Below, piece after piece: positions 16,515 to 24,640 of a stretch of 64,000 bases of DNA; position 1 is the stretch's first letter, and each line of letters starts with the position of its first letter. Under the pieces are notes generated by a model that ran no database searches, was not told where the DNA came from, and saw only the letters and a program-made list of their open reading frames with translations. Made by a program: the position numbers and the translations under genes. The stretch comes from CAZMXS01 sp964570325. Lineage in GTDB: Bacteria > Verrucomicrobiota > Kiritimatiellia > CAIQIC01 > CAZMXS01. The stretch covers positions 1 to 64,000 of the forward strand of contig CAZMXS010000007.1 in assembly GCA_964570325.1 (NCBI GenBank), in the 5' to 3' direction.

Positions 16515-16898
16515 TGCGGATGAAAGTGGTAGAATAAATCCGGGTGCGGCGCAAGGCGGGATGGAAGAATTGCGCGGCTCGCCGGGCCCGTTGGCGAGAG
16601 GACTCCGGCGCGCTATGGGCGCTTCGCTGTGCCTTACAAGCAACCGGCTCCAATAACGGGGCGACGCACCGCAGCCGTCCAACAAGCTGAGTTCGGCGTC
16701 TGATCCGATGGAAAAGGCTCGCGGAATGTTAGCCGCGCCCGCGCGGGCCAATAGACGTTCGGGTGTGCTCGACATCGGTTGCGACGTGGCTTACAATCCA
16801 AACCATTCCACGCGGGTCTTATGCCTAATCGTTTGGTTGGAATCGGTGTATGTTGAACGTTTAATGACGCCAGCCGGCTGCTAATGAAGGAGAACATC
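16515..16898. other. 384-bp divergent intergenic region
   Basis: This gap separates the divergent alr and protease genes and must hold both promoters. I see no tRNA, no protein-coding frame with plausible composition, no palindrome of the 19-bp type and no convincing sigma-70 boxes. The right third, from about 16790, is the more AT-rich part and directly precedes the protease ribosome site, so its promoter most likely lies there. The left part is GC-rich like coding DNA and could be decayed sequence. Confidence 0.4.
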
Positions 16899-19031
16899 AT
16901 GGATTACCGCGCTAACCAACGCATAGTCTTGCCTGTGCTGATCAACTTGTTTGTTGCCGGCTTATTGTTGTCCGCCGGCGGCGCGACATGGCCCGGCGCG
17001 ACGAAACCGGTGACGTGGATGACGCCGGGTAACGCGGGTCAGCCCAAGGCTCTTGCCGGTTTGCTGCCGGCTGCCGGGGCGACGGTGCGGCTGGGGCCAA
17101 TTGACGCGGCGGCCATCGAGCGCGCGCAGGCGCTCAATCCATCCGCCGGCAAGGGCGTGCTGCAAACCGGCGTGCGGCGCAAGCTGCCGCAGGCGGTGGA
17201 CTTGGGCGGGGCAGGCGGCAAGACCGGCGCGGCTGCGGGCGCGGCGCAGGCGCTCAACCTGGTGGTGGAAGGCGCGTTTGCTGTGCGGGTGCGGCTTTCC
17301 AATGTGGATTTGCCGGACGGTGCGCAGGTCATCGTGTACAACACGGACAACCCGTCCGAGCAAGTGGGTCCTTACACCGCGGCCTATGTTCTCGGCCGCG
17401 ACGAGTTCTGGACCGAGACCGTTTTTTCGCCGCATGTTACCGTCGTTCTCCAGCCCGGTCCGGCAGCGTTGCGCCTGCCGCGCGCCCGCGTTGCTGAAGT
17501 GGTCCACATCTATCGTGACCTGGCCCAGTTGATGCAACCCAAGGTGGGCGCTTGCCATCAGGATATCACCTGCTATCCCGATTGGACCAATACGGCCCGG
17601 GGCGTGGCCGGCATCGGGTCCATTAACGAGGTGGGCTCGCTGTGGTGTACCGGCTGCCTGCTGAACGACCAGGACCCGTATACGTTTGAGGATTATTTTA
17701 TGACGGCCAACCATTGCATCGGCAATCAGGCCAAGGCCGACACAACAGAGTATTACTGGTTCTATCAATCCGCTTACTGCAACGGGCCGGTGCCCTCTCC
17801 CAGCGCGGTGCCGCGCACCGGCGGCGGCGCCGATTATCTGGCCGGCTTGAGCCGTTCCGCCGGTAATGACTTCGCCTTCCTCTACCTGCGTCTGCCGGCC
17901 CCCGGCGGCGTGACGTATGCCGGCTGGACGACGACCGCGCCCGGACCCGGCCATGTGCTGACCGGCATTCATCACCCGGACGGCAGCTACAAGCGCATCA
18001 GTTTCGGCTTGAGCACGGGGTCAACGCCTAATTACTGGTCCATCCGCTGGCAATTGGGGGTGACGGAGCCCGGCAGCAGCGGCAGTCCGATTTTCAATCC
18101 CGCGCAATTATTCATCGGCCAGCTTTGGGGCGGTGATTCGTCGTGCGAGAATCCGGCGGGCATTGATCAGTACGGCCGTTTTGATGTCTCGTATCCGATT
18201 GTCAAGGCTTGGCTGGAAAAAACCCCCGTGCCGTGCGTCACCTGGGGCTGGGCCCAGACGGGGCCGGTACCGGCGGACTATGACGGCGACGGCAAGGCCG
18301 ATGTCGCCGTGTTCAATCCGTACGATGGCACCTGGTACGTGATGTTCAGTTCGGGCGGCACGCTTGTTGGGGGGTCGGGGGGTTGGGCGGGCACCCGGGC
18401 TGGGCCGGCGGATTACGACGGCGACAAGAAGGCCGACTTTGCGGTCTATTATCCGGCGGCGGGCAACTGGTATGTGGCGTACAGCGCCGGTGGTTATCTG
18501 ATTGGCCAGAATTGGGGTTGGTCCGGCGCCGAGCCGGTGCCGGCGGACTATGACGGCGACGGCAAGACCGACCTCGCGGTGTTCGATCCGGCGGTAGGCA
18601 ACTGGTATGTGGCATACAGTGCCGGGGGAGCGCCGTTGATGGGCTTTAACTGGGGGTGGGCGGGTACCACGCCGGTGCCGGCGGACTATGACGGAGACAA
18701 GAAGGCCGACCTGGCGGTTTACCATCAGCCATCCGGCACTTGGTACATCAAGTACAGCAGCGGCGCGACACCGTTGGTGGGCGGCAGTTGGGGTTGGAGC
18801 GCGGCCGTGCCGGTGCCGCAGGATTATGACGGCGACGGCCGGACGGACATCGCCGTGTTTCACCAAGCGCTCGGCAACTGGTATATTATATATAGCAGCG
18901 GCGCCGCGCCGCTGGTCGGCGGCAACTGGGGCTGGAGCGTGACGGCGCCTGTCCCGCGCGATTACAACGGGGATAAGAAGGCTGATTTTGCGGTATTCTA
19001 TCAATTGCGGGGGCGTTGGTACATCAAGTGA
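16899..19031 (+). CDS. Secreted trypsin-fold (lysyl-endopeptidase-like) protease with C-terminal VCBS/FG-GAP-like repeats
   Basis: A 710-residue exported protein. After a signal peptide (hydrophobic LPVLINLFVAGLLLSAGG) comes a propeptide-like region, then a chymotrypsin-fold domain at about 210-445. The triad is visible as H272 (TANHC), D324 (NDFAFL) and S394 (GSSGSP). Paired cysteines and HHPDGSYKRISFG resemble Lysobacter/Achromobacter lysyl endopeptidases. Residues about 449-710 are six repeats of roughly 44 residues with DYDGDGKAD-type calcium loops, probably a beta-propeller for surface binding. ATG 16899 has AAGGAG 8 bp upstream; an upstream ATG at 16884 is less suitable. The next gene starts 10 bp later. 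Confidence 0.85.
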   Translation: MDYRANQRIVLPVLINLFVAGLLLSAGGATWPGATKPVTWMTPGNAGQPKALAGLLPAAGATVRLGPIDAAAIERAQALNPSAGKGVLQTGVRRKLPQAVDLGGAGGKTGAAAGAAQALNLVVEGAFAVRVRLSNVDLPDGAQVIVYNTDNPSEQVGPYTAAYVLGRDEFWTETVFSPHVTVVLQPGPAALRLPRARVAEVVHIYRDLAQLMQPKVGACHQDITCYPDWTNTARGVAGIGSINEVGSLWCTGCLLNDQDPYTFEDYFMTANHCIGNQAKADTTEYYWFYQSAYCNGPVPSPSAVPRTGGGADYLAGLSRSAGNDFAFLYLRLPAPGGVTYAGWTTTAPGPGHVLTGIHHPDGSYKRISFGLSTGSTPNYWSIRWQLGVTEPGSSGSPIFNPAQLFIGQLWGGDSSCENPAGIDQYGRFDVSYPIVKAWLEKTPVPCVTWGWAQTGPVPADYDGDGKADVAVFNPYDGTWYVMFSSGGTLVGGSGGWAGTRAGPADYDGDKKADFAVYYPAAGNWYVAYSAGGYLIGQNWGWSGAEPVPADYDGDGKTDLAVFDPAVGNWYVAYSAGGAPLMGFNWGWAGTTPVPADYDGDKKADLAVYHQPSGTWYIKYSSGATPLVGGSWGWSAAVPVPQDYDGDGRTDIAVFHQALGNWYIIYSSGAAPLVGGNWGWSVTAPVPRDYNGDKKADFAVFYQLRGRWYIK
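18243..19028 (+). repeat. Six in-frame tandem repeats (~132 bp) encoding D-x-D-x-D propeller units
   Basis: Six diverged copies of a unit of roughly 132 bp fill the 3' end of the protease gene. Each encodes a W-G-W strand, P-x-DYDGDxKAD, a DLAVF-type strand, then GNWY-x-x-YSSGGxPLVGG. Alternate copies differ as GDGK versus GDKK, a pattern consistent with past duplication of a two-unit block. The calcium-loop aspartates are kept in all copies (the sixth has DYNGDKKAD). Confidence 0.85.
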
Positions 19032-19041
19032 AGGGGACGAT

Positions 19042-20403
19042 GTGAATACTGAAATCAGGAACCTGAAACCGGGAAAGCGGGCGCCGGGCGCTTGGCCAAC
19101 GCTCGTTTTGACGCTGGCTTGGCTGCTGGCCAATGTTTCCGCGTTCGCCCTTGTGATTGATCACAACTGCACGGATATTTCAAAGGTGCCGGCTGCTTAC
19201 ATCCAGGCGGCCAAGGCGCAGTTTCGGATCGCGTACGCGCACACTTCGCATGGCAGCCAGATTATTGCGGGCATGGACAATCTGAAGGGCGCGGCCGGTT
19301 CGCTCTACTGGTGGGATCATGCCGGTTCCTCAGGCGGGTTGTCTTTGCATGATTACTACGGAGACTATGGCGATCTCGGACATAACGGCGACCTGACCTG
19401 GTACAACCATACCGTCACGCTGCTGAACCAGCCCGGCAACACCCGCAACCTGATCATGTGGTCATGGTGTGGCGGTGTTTCGGACAACACGGTGCAGGGA
19501 ATCAACACCTACCTGCAGGCCATGGCCCAGTTGGAGGCCGCGTATCCCGGGGTGCGGTTCATTTATATGACCGGCCATCTCGACGGCACCGGCACGGCGG
19601 GCAACCTGAATCAGCGCAACAACCAGATCCGACAGTATTGCGTGGCGAACAACAAGATCCTTTTCGACTTCGCCGACATTGAGAGCTACAACCCCGATGG
19701 ACAGGAGTTCCTCAGCCGGGACGCGACGGACGGTTGCGAGTACGACGGGGGCGCGCGTAACTGGGCGACCGAATGGTGCGACGCGCACCCGGGCAACAAT
19801 CTCTGCGCGGAATGTGTCTGCGAACACTCCATCGCGCTCAACTGCAACCTGAAAGGCCGCGCGTTTTGGTGGCTGCTGGCCCGCCTGGCCGGCTGGAACG
19901 GTTCCGCTTCGAATCCAGTGACCCCGCGGCCGGTTTCGTATCCGGTTACATTCCCCGGCCGGGTCCATGTGTATTGCTGGGATAACACGGCGGCGCAGTG
20001 GCTGACTTTCCCCGGCAGCGGCGATGTCACGGCGCCGACTCAGATCACGGTGCCGTCGGTGCGGCCGAACCAGTATTACTGGCTGGGCATCTGGGATTAC
20101 GCGACTGCCGCCTGGGCGCATGGCGAATGGTTCGGACGCATTGACACCCCGCCAACCGGCCGGTTTGTCGGCCAGGTTGCTAATCCGGCTTCCGAGCATG
20201 TCTGCCATCCGACGCACACGGTTGACATTCCGGCTGCGACCGGCCACACGATCTGGCCCGTCAGCGTCAGCCTGACCAGTTGGGCGTGGAACTATGACCT
20301 GCCGCAGAGCGTTTCCACCGGAACCTACGCCTATACGCTGGAGTCTTATGACCCTTGGTTTTGGCTGGTCTTTTATGATGCGACAACCGGGAGTTGGTTT
20401 TGA
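19042..20403 (+). CDS. Secreted protein of unknown function
   Basis: A 453-residue exported protein. A signal-peptide helix (PTLVLTLAWLLANVSAFAL) follows a basic start. The main domain, to about residue 295, contains AYAHTSHGSQI, LIMWSWCGG and FIYMTGHLDGTG, with conserved-looking His, Ser, Asp and several Cys. The His/Ser/Gly-rich loops hint at a hydrolase, perhaps SGNH-like, but I cannot assign a family. Two small beta-domains follow (about 300-450). The GTG start has AAGGGGA upstream and lies 10 bp after the protease stop, so the two are likely co-expressed. tRNA-Leu follows. Confidence 0.65.
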   Translation: MNTEIRNLKPGKRAPGAWPTLVLTLAWLLANVSAFALVIDHNCTDISKVPAAYIQAAKAQFRIAYAHTSHGSQIIAGMDNLKGAAGSLYWWDHAGSSGGLSLHDYYGDYGDLGHNGDLTWYNHTVTLLNQPGNTRNLIMWSWCGGVSDNTVQGINTYLQAMAQLEAAYPGVRFIYMTGHLDGTGTAGNLNQRNNQIRQYCVANNKILFDFADIESYNPDGQEFLSRDATDGCEYDGGARNWATEWCDAHPGNNLCAECVCEHSIALNCNLKGRAFWWLLARLAGWNGSASNPVTPRPVSYPVTFPGRVHVYCWDNTAAQWLTFPGSGDVTAPTQITVPSVRPNQYYWLGIWDYATAAWAHGEWFGRIDTPPTGRFVGQVANPASEHVCHPTHTVDIPAATGHTIWPVSVSLTSWAWNYDLPQSVSTGTYAYTLESYDPWFWLVFYDATTGSWF

Positions 20404-20458
20404 GCAACGACCCGTTGACTTTTTTTAGCCGGTTGGTATTGTGAAATCGGTTTTGCGT

Positions 20459-20543
20459 GCACCCGTGGTGAAATTGGCATACACGCAAGATTCAGGTTCT
20501 TGTGCCGCAAGGCGTGGGGGTTCAAATCCCTCCGGGTGCACCA
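20459..20543 (+). tRNA. tRNA-Leu (anticodon CAG)
   Basis: An 85-nt class II tRNA including an encoded 3' CCA. The acceptor stem pairs GCACCCG with CGGGTGC. The anticodon stem CAAGA/TCTTG closes the loop TTCAGGT, giving anticodon CAG for codon CUG. A short variable arm follows, then a T arm with GGGGGTTCAAATCCCTC. The D arm contains TGGTGAAATTGGCA. It is in the 217-bp gap between the secreted-protein gene and rimO. Confidence 0.95.
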
Positions 20544-20620
20544 TCTTCCCCGTGGTTTCCTTCTCGACTTTCTGTCTGTGATGTTGAATTCGGCGTTTGG
20601 CATTCTCATACTTCCATGCC

Positions 20621-21997
20621 ATGCGAACGACAACGCCGATCGTGGTCTGCCTGATCAACCTGGGTTGCGCCAAGAATCAGGTGGACGCCGAATGCCTGTT
20701 GGGAAATCTGATCCGAGCAGGATTTCTGTTGGCGGAAAAACCGGCGGACGCGGATATCTGCCTGGTTAATACCTGCGGTTTTATCCAGCCGGCGCGCGCC
20801 GAAACCGCCGCGGTTTTGCGGGAGCTTGCTGATCTTAAAAAGCGCGGTTGGCGCGGCGCGATCGCCGCCATGGGTTGCCTGGTGCGGCGCGCGCAAGCTC
20901 ATCCTCAGTTTGAATCCTTTCTGGCGGAAGCCGATGCCCGAATTACTTTTGCCGACTACCCGCGCATGGCCGAGATTTGCCGCGCATTAGCGGGTGCGGC
21001 TGCTGTTCCGGCGGCCGCCGGCCGTTCGCCCCGTTCGTACCTGGAATTTCTGCGCTCGCCGCGCTTGCGGATCGGCGGCGCGCACACGGCTTGGTTGAAA
21101 ATTTCCGAGGGTTGCTCGAATCCCTGTCGCTTTTGTTCGATCCCGCAGATCCGTGGGCGGCAGGTCAGCCGGCCGATCGCGGCGATCGTGAGCGAGGCGC
21201 GCCAATTGATCGCCGCTGGGGCGCGGGAAATCGGTTTGATTGCGCAGGATACAACCAGCTACGGGCGCGATCTTTTCGGAAAACCGGCGCTCCACCGGCT
21301 GCTGGTCGCCTTGCGGAAACTGCCGGATGACGTTTGGTTCCGATTGATGTACGCCTATCCGCGTCATCTAAGCGATGCCGTGCTCGACACGCTGCATTCC
21401 GATCCGCGTTTCTGCCCATACATAGATTTACCGCTGCAGCATATTTCCGATCGAATGCTGGCCGCGATGGGGCGGGGGATGGGCCGGGCGGCGACTGAGC
21501 GCCTGCTGGAACGGATTGCGGCGCGGTTGCCGGGCGCGGCGATCCGGACCACATTCATTGTCGGCTATCCTGGCGAAACAGAGGCGGATTTCGAGGAACT
21601 GTGCGCGTTTGTGGACTCCGGTCACTTTACGCACGCCGGCGTGTTCACCTACTCAGCGGAGGCGGGAACCCCGGCCGCAAAGCAAGCGGATGATGTCAAG
21701 CCGGCGGAGAAAGAGCGGCGCCGCCGTGAATTGATGCGTATCCAGTTGCGCGTGGCGCGGCGCCGCAATCGCGCGCGGGTGGGTGAGCGCGTGACGGTAT
21801 TGGTTGATGCGCGGGTTCGGGCTCGCGGCCGCGGCGTGCCGCCGGGTGTGTCGGCGGTCGGCCGCAGCCAGTTGGAGGCGCCGGAAGTGGATGGGGTCAT
21901 TTATATCCGGGGCGCGCCGCGCATGGTTTTACGGCCGGGCATGCGCTTGGACGCCACGATTGTCGGCGCGCGGGATTACGACCTGATTGCCCAATAA
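20621..21997 (+). CDS. rimO: Ribosomal protein S12 methylthiotransferase RimO
   Basis: A 458-residue radical SAM methylthiotransferase modifying an aspartate of ribosomal protein S12. The N-terminal UPF0004 domain has the family opening VVCLINLGCAKNQVDAE and cysteines in NTCGF and AMGCLV. The radical SAM cluster is C-x3-C-x2-C in EGCSNPCRFCSIPQIRG. A C-terminal TRAM-like domain ends the protein, including VDGVIYIRG. ATG 20621 is chosen because earlier in-frame starts add residues with no homologous look. The 152-bp region after it shows nothing recognisable. Confidence 0.94.
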   Translation: MRTTTPIVVCLINLGCAKNQVDAECLLGNLIRAGFLLAEKPADADICLVNTCGFIQPARAETAAVLRELADLKKRGWRGAIAAMGCLVRRAQAHPQFESFLAEADARITFADYPRMAEICRALAGAAAVPAAAGRSPRSYLEFLRSPRLRIGGAHTAWLKISEGCSNPCRFCSIPQIRGRQVSRPIAAIVSEARQLIAAGAREIGLIAQDTTSYGRDLFGKPALHRLLVALRKLPDDVWFRLMYAYPRHLSDAVLDTLHSDPRFCPYIDLPLQHISDRMLAAMGRGMGRAATERLLERIAARLPGAAIRTTFIVGYPGETEADFEELCAFVDSGHFTHAGVFTYSAEAGTPAAKQADDVKPAEKERRRRELMRIQLRVARRRNRARVGERVTVLVDARVRARGRGVPPGVSAVGRSQLEAPEVDGVIYIRGAPRMVLRPGMRLDATIVGARDYDLIAQ

Positions 21998-22149
21998 CCT
22001 CCCCGCGCCTCCTGACAACGGCTGTCGCGGGTTTGCGTGATCGCGTGGCTACGCGACTGGTTCGCGGCGGATGGCGGAGATGTTGAGGAGATGGCGCGAC
22101 CCTGGTGACAGGCCTTGCGGCCCGTGGGCGGACGGCGTAAACTGTTGCC

Positions 22150-22560
22150 GTGAATGAGGCTCGCCGCCAAGTCAGCCTTGCCACGGAGCCAGGAACGCTG
22201 GATCCGCGCGTTCCCATGGCGGCCGAGCGAACCTTCCTGGCTTGGATTCGAACCGGCTTGGCCTTGATGGGGTTTGGCTTTGTGGTCGCCCGGTTTGGCT
22301 GGTTTCTGCGCGAGGTGGCCGCGGCCAGCGCCCCGGTTGCGCCCGGCGGGCATGCGTTTTCCATCGGGATCGGCACGGGTTTGGTTGCGCTGGGTGCGCT
22401 GGTCAATCTTGTCGCGGCCGGCGGTTATGCGCGCTATCCCGGCCGCTGGTCGAATCAGGCCGGAACATGTTATACCCACCCCGTCCTGGGGTTGTTGGTG
22501 GCCATAATCTTGTTCATGATTGGAGCCGCGACGGTGGTTTACCTGATTCGTTACGGCTGA
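22150..22560 (+). CDS. DUF202 (YidH-like) membrane protein
   Basis: A 136-residue protein with the DUF202 signature AAERTFLAWIRTGLALMGFGFVVARFG (core: ERTFLAWIRTGLALMGFG), then two further hydrophobic helices. The family is common and uncharacterised; members are inner-membrane proteins. The start is GTG. The LamG-like gene begins 15 bp after its stop, so it may be the first gene of the AmmeMemoRadiSam run, although nothing in its sequence links it to that function. Confidence 0.85.
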   Translation: MNEARRQVSLATEPGTLDPRVPMAAERTFLAWIRTGLALMGFGFVVARFGWFLREVAAASAPVAPGGHAFSIGIGTGLVALGALVNLVAAGGYARYPGRWSNQAGTCYTHPVLGLLVAIILFMIGAATVVYLIRYG

Positions 22561-22575
22561 TGGAGGGAAAGGGTC

Positions 22576-23475
22576 ATGAAAAGCCGGGCACTGTTCGCAT
22601 TATTTGCTCTGCTGTTGGGCGGGGGGCGCGGCGTTAACGCCGGGCCGGTGATTGAAAGCATGGGCAATGGCACAATCACTTGGATATCCACCCAGGCGGC
22701 GGAGGTTTGTTCCATCCAATATGCGGCCGTGTTGACCGGGAGATGGCGCGGGGCATGGTCGCCGAATTGGATCACGATGAACTCCAGCACCGGTAGCGCG
22801 CAAGTACCCATGTTTTACCGGGTAATATCGCATGGCACTAATGACGGCTCGGTGATTGGTATCTATCATTGCGACGGCAACGCGCTGGACGCCAGTGGGC
22901 AGGGGAATCAGGGTGTGGTTCACGGCGCCATTCTGACTAACGATCAGGATGGCGCGCCGCTGTCTGCCTATTACTTCCATGACAACGATCTGATTACCGT
23001 GGCGCTGCCGGCTGTCGCGAAAGCCTATTCCGTTGCCCTCTGGTTTCGGGCGCTTGATTTTGCGGCCACGCCGAAACTGTTCGCCCGGGAAGAGGCGTTG
23101 TGGCCGTCGTATCACCACCTGCGGATCCAGCCCGATGGCGCGCTTATTTTCCAGGCGAGCGGCGCGGAGGCGCGCGCGCCGGCGCCGGTATTGACCGGCG
23201 TTTGGTATCATGCAGCCGCGACGTATGATCAGACCAACGCATTGTTGTATGTCAACGGCGCGCTGGTGGGTCGGACGAACTGGAGCGCCCAGCTTGAACC
23301 GGCCAACATTGGATTTTCGCTGGGCGGCCTCTACTTGGTTGAGAGTGATCCGCATGGCGGTGGGTACATCGCGTGGTACACCAATTGCCTGCACGGTATG
23401 TTGGATGAGGTCGGCATCTGGCGCCGCGCGCTGGAGTCCAACGAAGTGCGCCAAATCTACGATTACGGTTTATGA
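22576..23475 (+). CDS. Secreted LamG-like (concanavalin-fold) protein
   Basis: A 299-residue exported protein with a short signal peptide (MKSRALFALFALLLGGGRG) and a C-terminal LamG-type jelly roll from about residue 95. Landmarks are YHCDGNALDASGQGNQG, YSVALWFRA, GVWYHAAATYD, LLYVNGALVG and the closing LDEVGIWRRALESNEV. Such domains usually bind carbohydrate or other surface ligands. The N-terminal 70 residues resemble the generic beta module seen in other exported proteins of this region. It starts 15 bp after the DUF202 gene and the radical SAM gene begins 4 bp after its stop, tying it to that operon. Confidence 0.8.
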   Translation: MKSRALFALFALLLGGGRGVNAGPVIESMGNGTITWISTQAAEVCSIQYAAVLTGRWRGAWSPNWITMNSSTGSAQVPMFYRVISHGTNDGSVIGIYHCDGNALDASGQGNQGVVHGAILTNDQDGAPLSAYYFHDNDLITVALPAVAKAYSVALWFRALDFAATPKLFAREEALWPSYHHLRIQPDGALIFQASGAEARAPAPVLTGVWYHAAATYDQTNALLYVNGALVGRTNWSAQLEPANIGFSLGGLYLVESDPHGGGYIAWYTNCLHGMLDEVGIWRRALESNEVRQIYDYGL

Positions 23476-23479
23476 TCCC

Positions 23480-24451
23480 ATGAGTGTGCAGTGCGACCTG
23501 TGTCCGAAGCAGTGTGTGATCGCCCACGGGCAAAGCGGCGAATGCCGGATCCGGGTCAATATCAATGAACGCTTGCGCGCGGTGACCTACGGCTACCCTT
23601 GCTCGGTTCACGTGGACCCCGTGGAAAAAAAGCCGGTTTTTCATTTTTTGCCCGGCACGACCACTTTTTCGCTGGCGACGGTTGGCTGTAATCTGCATTG
23701 CAAGAATTGCCAGAACTGGGAGATTTCGCAGCAGAATCCCGAAGAGGTGGATGGTTCGGAATTACCGCCGGATCGCATCCCGGAGCTGGCGGTGCGCGAG
23801 GGTTGCCGTTCGGTCTCATACACCTATACCGACCCGGTCGTTTACTACGAATACACCCGCGATGCCTGCATCCGGTCGCGGGCCGCCGGCTTGAAGAACA
23901 TCCTGGTGACCGCCGCCTACATCAATCCGGAGCCGTGGAAAAAACTGTTGGCGCATGTGGACGCCGTGCGCATTGATCTCAAGTCCATGTCAGATGAGTT
24001 CTACCGGCAAATTTGTGACGCCAGCCTGCAGCCGGTGTTGAACGCCATCGTGATCGCCAAAAGCATGGGGGTGGAGTTGGAATTGGTTCACCTGGTCATC
24101 CCGACGCTGAACGACTCGGATGAATCGCTTGCCGCGCTGTGCCGGTGGATTCGCCAGCATGTCGGCCGGGAGACCCCGCTGCATTTCTCGCGCTTCTTTC
24201 CCCAGTTCAGGATGCGCAACCTGCCACCGACACCGCTGCCGACCTTGCAACGGGCCCGGCAGATTGCGGAGGATATCGGGCTGGATTATGTCTATATCGG
24301 GAATATAACAGAAAGTCGCGGCGGGGTCACGGCCTGCCCGAAATGCAAGCGGGTATTGATTCGGCGCTCGGGATACAGCATTCTGGAGAACACGCTGCGC
24401 AACGGGCGTTGCCCCGCATGCGGCAAGGAGATTTACGGCGTATGGAAATGA
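23480..24451 (+). CDS. amrS: AmmeMemoRadiSam-system radical SAM enzyme
   Basis: A 323-residue radical SAM protein of the group that travels with AMMECR1 and Memo proteins. The N-terminus carries CDLCPKQC and a further Cys; the cluster motif is C70-x3-C74-x2-C77 in GCNLHCKNCQNW; then come SYTYTDPVVYYEY and HFSRFFPQFRM. A C-terminal zinc-ribbon-like module has two CPxC pairs (ACPKCKR, RCPACGK). The family shares ancestry with pyruvate-formate-lyase activases, but its reaction is unknown to me. No signal peptide, so it acts in the cytoplasm. ATG 23480 is 4 bp after the LamG stop; its end overlaps the next start (ATGA). Confidence 0.92.
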   Translation: MSVQCDLCPKQCVIAHGQSGECRIRVNINERLRAVTYGYPCSVHVDPVEKKPVFHFLPGTTTFSLATVGCNLHCKNCQNWEISQQNPEEVDGSELPPDRIPELAVREGCRSVSYTYTDPVVYYEYTRDACIRSRAAGLKNILVTAAYINPEPWKKLLAHVDAVRIDLKSMSDEFYRQICDASLQPVLNAIVIAKSMGVELELVHLVIPTLNDSDESLAALCRWIRQHVGRETPLHFSRFFPQFRMRNLPPTPLPTLQRARQIAEDIGLDYVYIGNITESRGGVTACPKCKRVLIRRSGYSILENTLRNGRCPACGKEIYGVWK

Positions 24452-24636
24452 CGCGCAGACGGTTCGCGGGTTTGATGCTGGCCGCCGCGGGCGCGGCAGT
24501 GGCCGGTGGCTGGCGTTGGATGCGGGCGCAGATGCCGCGTCGCGTGGTGGAAGCAGCGTGCGGCGGCCGATATCCGGGCCGGGTCCGCCCGCTGGATCTG
24601 GCCGAAGCGCGCCGGCCGGCCCGCTGGGAGGGATGA
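24448..24636 (+). CDS. Small Tat-signal peptide (62 residues)
   Basis: A 62-residue product opening MTRRRFAGLMLAAAGAAVAG, a twin-arginine signal (R-R-x-F-A-G-L) with hydrophobic stretch. About 40 residues remain after it, Arg/Pro-rich, with one Cys and the tail GRYPGRVRPLDLAEA...RWEG. The coding frame is supported by the overlap of its ATG with the radical SAM stop and a 4-bp gap before the lipoprotein gene. An alternative start at 24442 adds two residues. Size and position beside a radical SAM enzyme make it a candidate exported substrate or partner of the system, which is inference. I know no function. Confidence 0.7.
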   Translation: MTRRRFAGLMLAAAGAAVAGGWRWMRAQMPRRVVEAACGGRYPGRVRPLDLAEARRPARWEG

Positions 24637-24640
24637 CGTC

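Noticed and set aside
16660..16700. Possible integron attC-like sequence upstream of the protease gene
   Set aside because: Some words resemble attC core sites (AACAAGCTGAGTTCGGCGTC), but paired R/L boxes and a folded arm could not be found, and no integrase or cassette array is nearby.
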